Shown here: piece after piece, positions 40,919-52,918 of the stretch
How the letters are laid out: each line of letters begins with the position of its first letter
Position numbering within the stretch: position 1 is the stretch's first letter
Assembly (NCBI GenBank): GCA_011800805.1
Contig: MPNW01000167.1
Location: forward strand, 159,649 to 223,648
DNA: 64,000 nt
Reading direction: 5' to 3'
Origin: Hirudo medicinalis
Lineage: Eukaryota > Annelida > Clitellata > Hirudinida > Hirudinidae
The notes under the pieces: model-generated
What the model saw: the letters and a program-made list of their open reading frames with translations, nothing else
Told to the model about the DNA's origin: nothing
Databases searched by the model: none
Program-made: the position numbers and the translations under genes

Positions 40919-43900
40919 TCAGGTCTTGCGACTTTTCTGGTAGCTTACAAACTTCTCAAAAAGATGATCTGGTTGGAGCATCTCCAGAGATAAGACCCTC
41001 ACCTTCCTTTTGCCATCAGCATGAGTAGACTGAATTAACTGGAATCAAAATAATTTTGTGTGGCACCTCTCAAAGACCAGAAAAATAAGCTCACTTGGAT
41101 CACGGCTTTGTATCTCTCCAATACATGCTTCCATTTCAGATGCTCTCTAGCTTGCTCATTTAGTGCACCAAACTTATCTGCCTATGAAAAAAGTGATGCT
41201 TAATCATTAAATTATGTATTGATGTTGATTTGATGTTTCCCACTGTTTCTCCCATCATTTTTTCTGCAACTGTTGTGGAGAGGATGCAATTGTCAATTGT
41301 TCCAGTTTCATCTGTCAGAGAGACTTTCAAATTATAGAAAGGCACTATGTGATCCTGTGGAAGAAGCCTCTGGTCTGAACCAAATTTGCTACAGCCACAC
41401 AAATTTCCCACTTTAGGCATGGGCTTATGACAGCAAGAACTGAAATGATATCACCACATTCTCTTCATTAGATATGATAAATCAGATAAATGAGATGACA
41501 TTGAGCATGGCCATGAATATTCAACTGACCACATATGGGAGATGATGGCAGACGAAGGGTTATCAATATTGAAATATGTTAGGACAGCCCATAATATGCA
41601 ATACATTTCGTCTCCTGGACGATCCCTGATGACCTTGACGTCTCTAACGCACATTTCTTCCTTGATGCATTCCACTAATCAAACAATTTCACAAGGCTAT
41701 GAGCACAAGCAATAAATGCCCTAAAACTTACAAGAAAATGGATCAAGCTCAATTTCCCAGTTATTATCATAGAAGAGCATTTGGTCAAAGTCAACTGTTT
41801 CAGCAAATCTTGCCAGTAAATAAGCTTCCCTCATTTCTGAAATGAAACTCAGGTTTATGCATTATAATTATGGCTTAGAAATGCACCCAGTAAAGCAGCA
41901 AAACAAAATAAATCAAGAAGGAATAACTTTATTGTTTTAAACTAGTTATGGGACGACCTTGGATAAGCAAAATATAGAAATATAAAACTTTCTTTTGAAC
42001 AAACTTACTTGGCTGAAGTGTAATGACAGTTCGATCAGTAGCCATGATGACAATTCTCTTTTGGAAGTTATCATATGATACCTTCACATCAGAGGCATGG
42101 ATAACTGTAATGGGGCAACAGAATAATTAAGACTTCTGGCTAGAAGCTTATTAGGCATATTCTAATGACTTGAATTCTTTGGTACCCATTGAGAAGACTG
42201 ATAAATCCATTCTCCATTCCAACTGTTTAAATATATAGGGTGCTTAAATTAGTGACATTTTGGATTGAATTAGTAAGATAAGCAAGCAAACATGGTAAAG
42301 CTCAAATCTGGTGCAGTGTCATCAAAAAGCTTTACTTCTCTCTTTTTGAGTTCTTTGCCACTTTTTGTAGTGACAATTGTTGGCTCCCAAATCTAAAAAT
42401 CCAAGTGGCAGATATGATCAAGTGTTTGTAACTTCATTATTATCCTCAAGAGAACTTATCATGTTACAAACGAAATGAATGTAATTCAATAAAGATTATG
42501 ATTGATAAATATTTAATTTCACTGCGTATTTCTATTTTTATAAATAATTCTTATAAAGTGTTGCAGGATCATTTTGTAATAAACATAATAAATGATAATA
42601 ACAAAGTAGGACCTCAACTTCACACAATCAAATTATTAATAAATTTTTTACCTGTTTCACTACAGCAAGAACAGATATGTGTTGCCCCTGTAAATCTGTA
42701 CCATGACTATTAAGATCAAAGATTGTGTAGCAGTTATTCTGAGCTTTGATAGGAAGTTTCAACAAATCTTGATAAAAATCATAATTATCTTTGGAGGCCT
42801 TTATTGTCCCTCTTGACTCATACAAGTTCAGGAAAAGTGGGCTGCAGTCCAGATAAATGTCTACATATATGAAAACTTTTCAAAAGAAAGTCTAACCTGG
42901 TTGTAAAGGGCTTGAATCTTTCATGACTACCATCAGGAGGCTTAGGCTGCACCATGGCATTGTCAATCACAACTGAAAACAATTAAACATAATATTGTTC
43001 TAGTTAAAATTTTCTAGCACTAGTAAATTTAATCCATTTTCCCAGACCTTTAAGATTCAGAAAGAGTCTAATAATCAACATAAAATTTTGTTTCTGGAAA
43101 TGGACATAAATTGCATTTATCAGAAACAATGCCATTGCACAAAGCTCTCAAGAGTAATACATGTTTTCAAGTTTGCAAGTCTTAATACAATCAACTTTGT
43201 CAACTGAGAAGTGGTTGTACTAATATTTAAATGATCTTTGCATTAACCAAAGCATCTTCCCAACCCAATTGGAAAGTGAATATTTATGTGAATGTTATTT
43301 ATATGCATGCAATCCCTCTTTTTTAAAAACATAAATTTTATAATAATATAATAATATTGCCTAAGAAGGCATTGAGAGATTAAATCAATAAACCATTTCC
43401 TTTGAAATGTTTCCTTCCAATTGGTTTTTCCCCAATTTTACTTTAATGAATCAACATAATTGCAAGTAAATTTACTAACCTATATCTCCCACATGAAATG
43501 CATCAATAAATTCAACAAATTGCATATGTCCCCAACAAGAAATATTTATAGAATCTTGGGGAGAATCTCGAATAGTAATATCAATAACACACTTCTGCAT
43601 ATTGTCTGCCAAATGATCTGTGATTTAACAAAATAATTTTGAATCATGTTTCAGGTAAAACCTTTTTTGCTAATAAATTGTTTTAGTTGCCCTTTTTGAA
43701 TAATAATCCCCGCAACACTCTGAAAAGTGAAAGAGTTTGAACGTGCAAGAAAATTACACAAAATGCGACACTTGGAACGCACGGATTTCGGCATGCCGAC
43801 GGAAAGATTAGCAATGCCCACAACTTGTTGTTGATTTGTGCAACACAACATTTCCTCGAAAGTGTCTCCAACATGCCTCCACCTGACACTTTGCGACGGA

Positions 43901-43983
43901 ACTTGCTGGATTGGCACAACCCTCCGTCCACCCCAAGCCATACTTTTACTTATTAACATGTGCGTCGTCTGCTCTAATAGCAT
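40919..43983 (-). CDS. MEIOB: MEIOB, meiosis-specific OB-fold single-strand DNA-binding protein
   Basis: RPA1-like protein that binds single-stranded DNA during meiotic recombination and pairs with SPATA22 in vertebrates. Twelve exons join in frame: 43983-43662, 43617-43480, 42972-42897, 42841-42652, 42392-42292, 42222-42170, 42104-42009, 41836-41732, 41674-41530, 41439-41244, 41181-41095, 41038-40919. This gives 542 residues from the first ATG, or 528 from the ATG at 43941. Landmarks match vertebrate MEIOB: DITIRDSPQDSINISCWG (first OB fold), GQHISVLAVVKQ, IHASDVKVSYDNF, ILWAVLTYFNID, the zinc-ribbon-like CSCC..NLCGC, VSLTDETGTIDNC (last OB fold) and LKWKHVLERYK. The human protein is shorter, about 470 residues; the extra length is at the N-terminus, where the start is uncertain. 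Confidence 0.9.
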
Positions 43984-46900
43984 AGTACCCGAAAATTATA
44001 ATTATTACGTTTTAATTATTTTTGTTCCAGTATTTCTCAAAGCACAACATTAGGTTGTTTAAAATATATTGATTTAAAAATTTGTCACAGAAAAATGAGT
44101 AATTCCAAAAGATTTTTTTAGTTTAACTAAATCATAGAAAGTTACTGAGTCAGTTTTTATTTAAGGGAAATGGGATGAGTTAAAAATTCACAAGCTACAA
44201 GTTAAAGACGCTATAAGACGGTGTGATGTCACAAAGTAGATTTAGTCTCTAAAAGCTACTAGAAGATGTTTTTAGTAACAATATTCAAATTGGATCTTGT
44301 CAAAAAAAAAAGACATGTACATAATTCTAGAGCAGGGGTAATTCATAACATAATTCAACTACATTTTATGAAGGGCTAAATTGTTTGTGTCTGGTGACCA
44401 AAGGTTCAGATCTTTTTGAAATCAGTAGTTGTCAGTTATCATAACATTGCCAGTTACTTGTGTACAAACTGCTGTTTATTTTATTACTTAATTTAACAGA
44501 TTTCCGAGCCTTTCACTGCTCTCTTCCTGTCCAGGAAATAACTTTTATTGCAAAGCCCATAAAAGCTGGTTATTATAATAAGGCTCTTCATATATGGCGT
44601 CATGTCCATGAATTGTTGAAGTGATAAACGTTATTAAAGATGGGTTCTGAAGAGGCTTAATAACACCGAAAAGGGACAAATAAAGTTCTTAAAAGATCCA
44701 TTTTGTCCATTAGAGAATGTAGCAGTCGTCCTACGAAGGTTATAAGCCTTTATTTGACAGATCATTGAAAGTTATGGAACAAGTTATTCCAGGAAAAACT
44801 CAAAACTGGATGAACGTCAGAGATGAATTGTTCTGCGAGAACCTTCCAACGAGATTAGCTCAACATTAGACTTTAAAAAGAAATTAAATTTTGAGGTAAG
44901 TCAATCGACCGTATTCTTTGGAGAAGTGGTTTTCAGAAGTTTGTTAATTATCAGCACAAACCAGTTCTAAAACGCCCACAATTAAACTGACTTGAACCTC
45001 ATCAAAAACCTTTAGGGATTGCTTGCTGGCAAAATATAATTTAATGGCATGCAGTATTTTAGTGTTCAATAATTGTATGTTTTGAGTGAGGCCTCTTAGA
45101 ATGAGTTGTATAAAAAGAACCTCAAACTTGTTCTGAATTCCATTAGTCTCTCTTTATATAAAAAGATCCAACACAAAAGCGGATTTATTTACGTTATGGA
45201 TTAGAAATAAAATATTGCTGAGACAATTAATATAAATGGCCTTACAACATCATCTTTCAGAAACAATGAACACATCAGCGCTATCGTTGAATCTTTTTGT
45301 TATCATTTGATTGTTGAAAGATGGTCAGACGCGATTTATAAAAAGTTCCTGAGTATTTCTTATTCGTATAATAACATTACTTTCTTTGTTGTAGCAGTCT
45401 GAGGTTCACGTGCTTAGAGTTTTTAGTTTTTATTTGTAAGTTTAATGTTGAGAAAATAGTGGAAACGTTTGTCATCCCTCCAGCTTAATTTCGCAATAAC
45501 AAATGCGTGCAGTATTTAGCTAATAACTTAAATTTATGATGTAATAGAACTTTCAAACAAATTCTAAATTGTTAAATTTGAAATTATTATGTCAATATTA
45601 ATTCAGAAGACGTTTGCAGTCAAAATAGTTGCTCTATGGAGACAAAAGAAGTGAGCTTCGGGGAAAGAAAATTTAAGCGACTGTGACGTGAGACACAGAT
45701 GTCGCTTGTAAAACATGTCGCTTTCTAAAGAAATTTTACTTTCCATCTCCTTTAAAAGGAAACTTTAAATAATTTATTACTATAAGTTCCTTTGTCTACC
45801 ATTTATTAACCACGTATGTGAAGAAATAACTGGGTGTTAATAAGTTTTTGCAAGAGAATATTATAATAAATTACCTTGTACGAATACATTAAAAAATCAG
45901 TATTTAAAATTTTCTCCTGGCAAGCAAAACCTACAAACTTAAACGCGACCTTTAATCTTGGCTGATCATCAGAATATCAAAAATTACTTTCATTTGTAAA
46001 TCATTGGGCAAAAACTAAATAATATTTTAAAATTCACAAACTTAATTAGACAAAATATAGTTTGTGTCATTCTTTTACTTCAGAATCATCTTTTTATGAC
46101 ATTATTATTAGGACAGGAGTCCCTGCTCTTAGCCCCACAGGCACGTTATACAAATAAACAAATTTCTATCAGATGGCGTAATCTGCTCCATGAAAGCCTG
46201 TTTAGGTAAGGAGCGTGCAGCAACCATGTTTGGCCAAGTCGAAATACGTGTCGGTGCACAGCTATCAATGAATAAATAAGAAAAGTGCAGAGTGGATTTT
46301 TTCAAGAAATTCTCAAATCATTTGTTTGAAAGAGAGGGAGGTTGAGGAACTTCAACTCATAAAAATTTTGAAAAGTTAATAATAAATTAGGTTCATTTTT
46401 ATAAACCAAATGCCTTATTATCTCAATTTATATTAAGATAAAAACTACAATATGTTAGTAATCACAAATTTGAGTTTTTACGTTTTTTCTAGGCATAATG
46501 TACTACTAGAAAATGTTATACGAGGGAGATTGTTTTGCGATGCAGATAAAATAGAGAAAGATTGGTGGACCTTGTTCGCATCTGTGTCTAAAAAATGTGA
46601 CATGAAATGTGGCATATGTTGTTATGAACGACCTACGATGTGAATGGACCGCACCATTATCTTCGTTATGAATATTGCACAATTTAATGATTAATCATCA
46701 GGCTTAAGGAACATGTATATTATAAGTTGTAGCCAATAAAGAGCTTAACCACAAATATACACACTTCAACTCATTTTCTGTCGAAAGCTAAAAAAATTGT
46801 GAGAAAAAAAGCGTTACCGCGAAAGTATTATCTTGAAATACTAAAATTATTAAACTTAAGAAACTCGAATCAAAGTCATTCAGTATAAAGAAGTCAGTGA

Positions 46901-49512
46901 GTGACTGATTGGTGTTGATTGGGTCGTCATTATTATTACCACCGCCACAACTTATCGATTCAATACTTTCTTTGCAGATAGGACAGGTTTTATTTGATAG
47001 TTCACATCCAGGAATAAGAAGCCCTGCTTGTTTTACCTGTTGCTGGTTATCTTTGTCTCCAAACGTGGGAATCAAAATCCCCTACGAGAAGATACACAAA
47101 TGTGAAATGACCGGCACTTTGGAGCACAAATATGTGCAACCAACCCATACAGGATTTTGAAGTTTCCTATTATTATTTAATTGAGTGCATTTTACCGCGA
47201 AATTTATTCCGGGTTTAATTATTATTACAAAGTAATTATTTTTGAGGCTCATTTATTTTCAATGAACAAATTTTTTTAACTCGGAATCACTTTAGAGCCA
47301 TCACCACGCACCTGAAGCGAACTACTTAGAGTCGTTAATAATTACCTGAATGTATTTTAATAAAGCAGATATTTATTATTTCATTTAGCACGTGATTGGT
47401 TGAGATTCCATGTAACATAATTTGCGTCTTCAATAAATCTTCTTTATCAAACATTATCTTTCGCACCAATAAAATATTCTTTTTGAATGCAATCAAATAA
47501 TTAGTTAATCCCTGGCAATATTTTTAACAAATTATATATCTCTGATTTACCACAAGGTTTTCTGAAAAATGAATACGGTAAATCAACTTACAATCGAATG
47601 TGTGAGGAATTCATTCTGAGTGCAAGAATTTAATCAAAGATCATTAGACATGAATTGGCAGAAACGCTTACAAAAGCTCACTTCTTTCTTGTGGGTGGGA
47701 ACCAGCAGCTCGGGCTGTTGAATAAAATATTGCATTTAAACATTTATTTTTGTTAAAAGTATTTTCAGAAAATGATAAGCAACATGAAGCTGACATTTGA
47801 CACGAACAATGTACGTGAGATGATTTTTTATTTCTCTTTTTGACAGCCACCGCTTGAAGCTGGCAGTGATGCTTTCCCGTTTAAAAAGACTCGAAAATCG
47901 GTTTTCACACGCTTTAGAAAAGACGAAAATCTTTGAGGTTTTTAAAAGCGTTGCCGTGTCTATAAAGTGCATCCTCAACAACTGTTCCTGCCGCTCACTC
48001 CTCCTTTGGTCGAATGTTTGGCTTGAACACAACTGGACCGTAAAAGTTTCTCACAAAATCTTGTAATTGCTCTTTTCGGGTTCTTTGAATGAATTCTTAA
48101 ACATTAACGAAATCTTTTCACGGCTTTGGTCTCTTTAGGCGATGTCCTGCTCTAATGCTGTCGGCGCTATTAAGCCTGTTGGCTGATTGTTCATTCCTAT
48201 TTGAGACATCAAACTCTCAGGTACCTCAGAGGATTGTCAGGAGGAACAATGAACAAACTTTTGTGGGGCACAAAAAGATCTGATGTTAGCATTGAACTAT
48301 TGGGTCATCTTCATGTTGACTTCACTCTCGTGTCATCCATTCTTTCGACGAAGTTGATCATTCGACTGGTGATTAATTGCCTACTTTTAATGTTGAATTC
48401 CTTCCGATCAAAAGTTGATTTTTCTGCCACACTCTCTCATTGACACGATTCGATGTGCCGATTCGTAACACTCGTTTAGGGATGGATACGCTGAACCTTA
48501 GCAACATCTCCATGATTTAGATTGAATCGATAATGAAGACTCAGAATTTTTAGTCTGAGGCCTCTTTCGGAGATATGGGAAACAAAGGAGATTTGTTTAT
48601 TTCAAGAATTCGATTCGTTAACGAGGCAACGATGCACGAAATGGGCTTAATCAAGTAATTACTAAAAACATTCTTCTCTGAGGAGAGAAAAAGAGGAACA
48701 TGACAGTAATTCGGGGATTAACGGGGGATGGCGTTGTCAGAATATTTCTTTCATAGTTTAAAGCAATCACATTGAGACCACGATAAATCCGAGAATTAAA
48801 ACTGCGACCTCATGGAAGGTTCTGTTCAGAAAATCGCATTTTAACGATAAAATTAAAAACTTTAAAACTGTTCACCATGAACATGATGCACTACGCAGTT
48901 TAAAATTTCATTTCAATTTTAGAAAAAAAATGAACCTTTTGAGCACGTTTTGAATAGATGCGTTTTCATTTGCATAAATTCTTGAGCCGAGTGCCGACTT
49001 GTTTAGTGGATGCAATTTAAATTTAATGAAACCATCGGAGGGCATTTCAAAGACCTCAGGTCGAACTTTGCAGACAGGAAGGATTCAAGTATTTACTGTT
49101 GCATTCACAAAGCCCTGCTGACGGATGAGTTGGCAATTTCTACCTTCGTTGGGTATACATTGAATTCCAGTTACATTGAATTCTTGGGCGAAATTCGGTT
49201 ATTTCTCGCGAGCCAAAGATTAATAGGAAAGATACGTGCAAAGGTGCAAAAATACTCCGAAGAGGCATACAGATGCATCAACTGTTAGCTAGGTAGCATG
49301 CTTCTTTTCGCTCTCAACCGAATGAACGTTCGAAATGATGCCAACAAACTTGCTCTTTATAGTCATCTTGCAGTTGATATTTTCGATAAAAGCTATCTAT
49401 CTTGTCAGGGTCATTTGTTTTAAAAGAAAATCAAGATTACAATTGATCGAGATGTATGTGGCTGTAGCGAGCGAACACGAGTCGTACACGAACAATAGAA
49501 GGCTTCGGTCTC
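43984..49512. other. Intergenic, no convincing gene
   Basis: AT-rich sequence between the MEIOB start and the ephrin promoter. Apart from one possible exon (46788-47083, minus) the open frames are short and lack family features. A 92-codon plus-strand frame at 49010-49288 has no ATG-proximal support and no recognisable domain. Confidence 0.5.
46788..47083 (-). CDS. Possible terminal exon with a RING-like CPIC motif
   Basis: After a plausible acceptor (TCTTCTCGTAG) an open frame of about 98 codons runs to a stop. It contains GCELSNKTCPICKESIESI, like the last cysteine pair of a RING finger, then an Asn-rich stretch and a hydrophobic end. No upstream exon with the other zinc ligands was found. 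The opposite strand is also open, so coding status is doubtful. Confidence 0.2.
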
Positions 49513-49520
49513 TATAAAAA
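49513..49520 (+). promoter_or_regulatory. TATA box of the ephrin gene
   Basis: TATAAAAA lies 161 bp upstream of the ephrin start codon, flanked by GC-richer sequence. A start site near 49545 would give a 5' leader of about 130 nt. This is one of the few well-placed TATA boxes in the window. Confidence 0.5.
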
Positions 49521-49673
49521 GCCTGTTGCCGTTTGTACGCATGTGTGCCATGGAGCCAGCTTTCAAGAGTTGAGAGTCTGTTGTATTCGGATTAGAAGAT
49601 TTAGATTTCGTTACTCGTCAAAAGAGGAAAGGAAAAAGCTTTATTTTCTCCTGACCATGAAATGTGGAATTTT

Positions 49674-52600
49674 ATGAAGAGCTGTTTGACTCTTGTGGCT
49701 TGCCTGATGAACATCTCACTACAAATAAGACTTGCTCCCATCTACTGGAACTCCACGAATACTATGTAAGTATCTTCATTCGTTTAACGTGCCATTTCAA
49801 AGGCATAATCGTATTAGCCATTAGTACGTGCCCTGACTGTCCGATGTTTGTTTATCTTCTGGTCTTCTGCCGCCACAACTGATGTCGAGAGGCGATCAAT
49901 ATAGCAGCAGTGCACCTAGAACATTAATCATTATAAAGTCAGAATAACACGTACTGTTTTTACTCATAACACTCGCCCGTGAGTGTACATTTAGCTTTCT
50001 GTCGTAATAATGATTGTGATTGATGACGAGGTCTGTTTGTAAATGCTACTGAAACACAACATCAAAGGCTCATTTGTTTACAGGAGCTAAGTAATATGAA
50101 TATTGTTATTGTATATCATCGCATAAATTATGTTATTCGATGTCAAGACAACTAATTATCGGTTTAATTGATGGCTTGGGTGATCAAAACATGCGTCATT
50201 TCGTTCCAATTAGCAGACCTGGTTAGCAATAAATGACCGACGATTATTGACCACTTCCTCGGATGAATGTATTAACGTAATAACGCTACTCGCTGAAAGC
50301 TTCCTCGACTGACTGCTAATTTAAGCAGACAGTGTTTTGAACTCGATGAGCATTAAAACGAGTCCAGGCTTGAATCAAGATCTGAGTCTCATTGTGTCGA
50401 TGAAGTTCTTAAAAATGAAGGGAATGTGGAAGCATTGAAGCAGCCAATTACTGAATCATCAATAGTTTGTCGCTTGACAACCTGTCAAAGTGCTGCATCG
50501 TGGCTCTCAATATTTGTCACGTCTGCAAAAACCGACACTATTTCAACGTGATTTATTTAAGATGTCTGTGAGAGTTGAAATGCTTCAGAACGTTGATTAG
50601 AACTCCTTTTCCAATGCTCTGCAAACAATTCCAACTGCAAGTGGTTCTTCAATCACGACCTCCACGAAAAATGGTCGTATTTCAATCCGTTCCATATTTT
50701 TGCAAATCGATTTCATTTCAAGCGAGAATTTGAAACGAGCCGAGCTTCGGCATGGGGTCGGTGTGTGCAATGAAAACATCTGCTTCTTATCTCTGCTAAA
50801 TCATAATATAATTCGTAGCATAAATCATAATGTAATTCGCACTTAATTCTGACTCGGTCATTTTCTCTTTTGCTCGAACGAATGTTGCCTTCGATTGAGA
50901 GCGATTGAATCATTTGACCACCTGACTTGTGAACAAAATGAATTTTATCGCCAAGTGAAACACAGTGCTTATTACCGAACGTCGATACATTCTCCTTCAT
51001 TCACTTCCAAGTAATCCCCTGTCTTTGTGGGGATTCTGCTACTTTGATGCTTCCGCATTCTCTGAGAACGTGAGTAACAAGATTTGACTTTGATCGAATT
51101 TTATGTCCTGACATTAATTCTCCCTCAATTTTGACTCACTTAACGCTTGTTTCTCATCCTACTTCTGTAAAAAGCTTCTGATGAGGATGCACTACCAAGT
51201 TTCAAGTGATTTAAACTCAGCGACAATTTCGGATTGTGTGACGCAATAAAAACTCTAGTGACGTAATACAAACAAAACTCGTGAATGCCATTCGTCGAAT
51301 GAAGCCTTCAATGACTAGTTATTTAAGAAAAATAATTGGCTCGACGGGTTGCATTATAGTTTCTCTCCATAAAAATGAGTTTGAATTATTTTTATAATCT
51401 AGGGGCTGATTTAACCAGATGAAGTGTGTGTTTTGACTGGCACAGCTGACAGGACGGTGCATCAGAAAATAAGTGTTTCACCGACGCATAACCACGTACA
51501 ACTTGACACGAGCTGCTATCCACAAGTAGAAAATTTTTAGCCAAACATAAAGGAGAGCTTAAGGCAATTTTGTCTACTCCTCCAAATTGGATTTTCGGCT
51601 GGCTTCCATTCTTCAAACGTACATTATGCTTGTCAATCACTCGTCGCTTCTCTGCATATTCCCGTTTATCCGCTAACTATTTTTTCACTCGACACATTTC
51701 TAATTTGTCACATTTTGTGATTGTATATGTGAAACAATTCAGGAATTGATCACAAAATCACAAAATATTCACATTTAAAAAATAAATGTTCATGTAATCG
51801 AGAATGATTCGAAATGGCGAAATTTCGTTTTAAACCCAAGAAAATAGAGTAATTTAAAAATGGGACTAATGTCGAAGCAATCCAGACATCTGAAGAAATT
51901 CCTGAGTTTTCTGCTTTGATTTTCCTCGATTTAGCCACCCCCGCTGCATAAAAACACGATAAGAAACACTCGAAAATGTAAATCTGAGTTTTGTCGGAAA
52001 ATAACGACTTTCACTTCTTTTATGCTTAATTTAAAATTATATATCATTTTAGTCTGAGTTTGATAATGTCTAATTTTATTTAATATTATGGACGCTTTAT
52101 TCAATAAAAGGTGAAAGATGCTGCATTTAACCTTCATGCGTTTAAAAATTCCACCTGCATTTTAACATTAGTGATGAATGATGACGACCAAGATGATGAA
52201 GCACACCAGGTTGTAATAATGAATTACGTCACAACTATAGGGACATGAAGCGTCACAGTATTCTGATAACATTGGCCTTGTTATAAACATTTGCAACAAC
52301 ATCTTCTGACCACCCAAAACCAGTTCATGAGTAACATTGACAATCCATTAGCATCGCTTTGGAAGACATAATAATGGTGACATCAATGCTCAATGTTAAT
52401 TATGATGCCGGTGGCGGTGGTGATGGTGATTGTGATGGTAGTTATGCTTTCCTTTGCAGATTTAAATCCAGCACAAGCCCAGAGCCTATCCAAGCCAAGC
52501 TTGAATATCACGTAGACTTAGTGTGTCCTAATTATGAAAAGCAAGACTCTACCCCGATGGAGACTTACATTATATACCAGGTTGCATTCATATAAATTCA

Positions 52601-52918
52601 TATACCAGGTTGCATTCATATAAATCCATATACCAGGTTGCATTCATATAAATTCACATAACAGGAACTGACATATGTTTATTATTCCAATTTTCTACAT
52701 TTTAACAGCATTAATAACAGCATATTCACTGAAAACACTTCCTTAAAACCAGGTGTCCAGGGATGAGTACGAGAAGTGTGACCTTCGAGATCTCCGCTAC
52801 ATGCTCTTAAACTGCAGCAGTCCTTTAAGTAGGCGGAGGTACACTCTGAGGTTTTTGTCTTTCCAGCCCATTCCTAACAGTCCTGAGTACAAAGAGGGAC
52901 AAACCTACTACATTATGA
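49674..52918 (+). CDS. Ephrin (5' part: signal peptide and receptor-binding domain)
   Basis: Ligand of Eph receptor tyrosine kinases at the cell surface. Three exons join in frame: 49674-49765, 52460-52580, 52753-52918. Exon 1 gives a signal peptide (MKSCLTLVACLMNISLQ) and the start of the ephrin fold, PIYWNSTNT. Exon 2 continues with YHVDLVCPNYEKQD and METYIIYQ. Exon 3 has VSRDEYEKCDLRDLRY, LLNCSS and FLSFQPIPNSPEYKEGQTYY. These match the ephrin ectodomain order IYWNST, ICPHY, YTLYLV, E-x-C, RWxC, F.PF, EF.EG..YY. The next exon, which should carry the last conserved cysteine and the GPI or transmembrane anchor, was not found, so ephrin-A versus B type is open. Start chosen because it gives the signal peptide and follows a TATA box. 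Confidence 0.87.
49766..52459 (+). other. Intron 1 (2.7 kb) of the ephrin gene
   Basis: Bounded by a consensus GTAAGT donor and a CTTTCCTTTGCAG acceptor. No gene or strong repeat seen inside. A short GGTGGCGGTGGTGATGG tract lies about 50 bp before the acceptor. Confidence 0.7.
52573..52656 (+). repeat. 28-bp tandem repeat (3 copies) that duplicates an exon end and donor site
   Basis: TATACCAGGTTGCATTCATA plus TAAATTCA is repeated at 52573, 52601 and 52629. The first copy spans the end of ephrin exon 2 (TACCAG) and its GT donor; the other two copies repeat both. Confidence 0.9.

Noticed and set aside
40919..43983. RPA1 (replication protein A large subunit)
   Set aside because: OB-fold landmarks and order fit MEIOB better (ITIRDSP..INISCWG, ILWAVLTYFNID, LTDETGTIDNC), and the C-terminal part matches MEIOB.
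49010..49288. 92-codon plus-strand frame before the ephrin promoter
   Set aside because: No family features, no exon signals.
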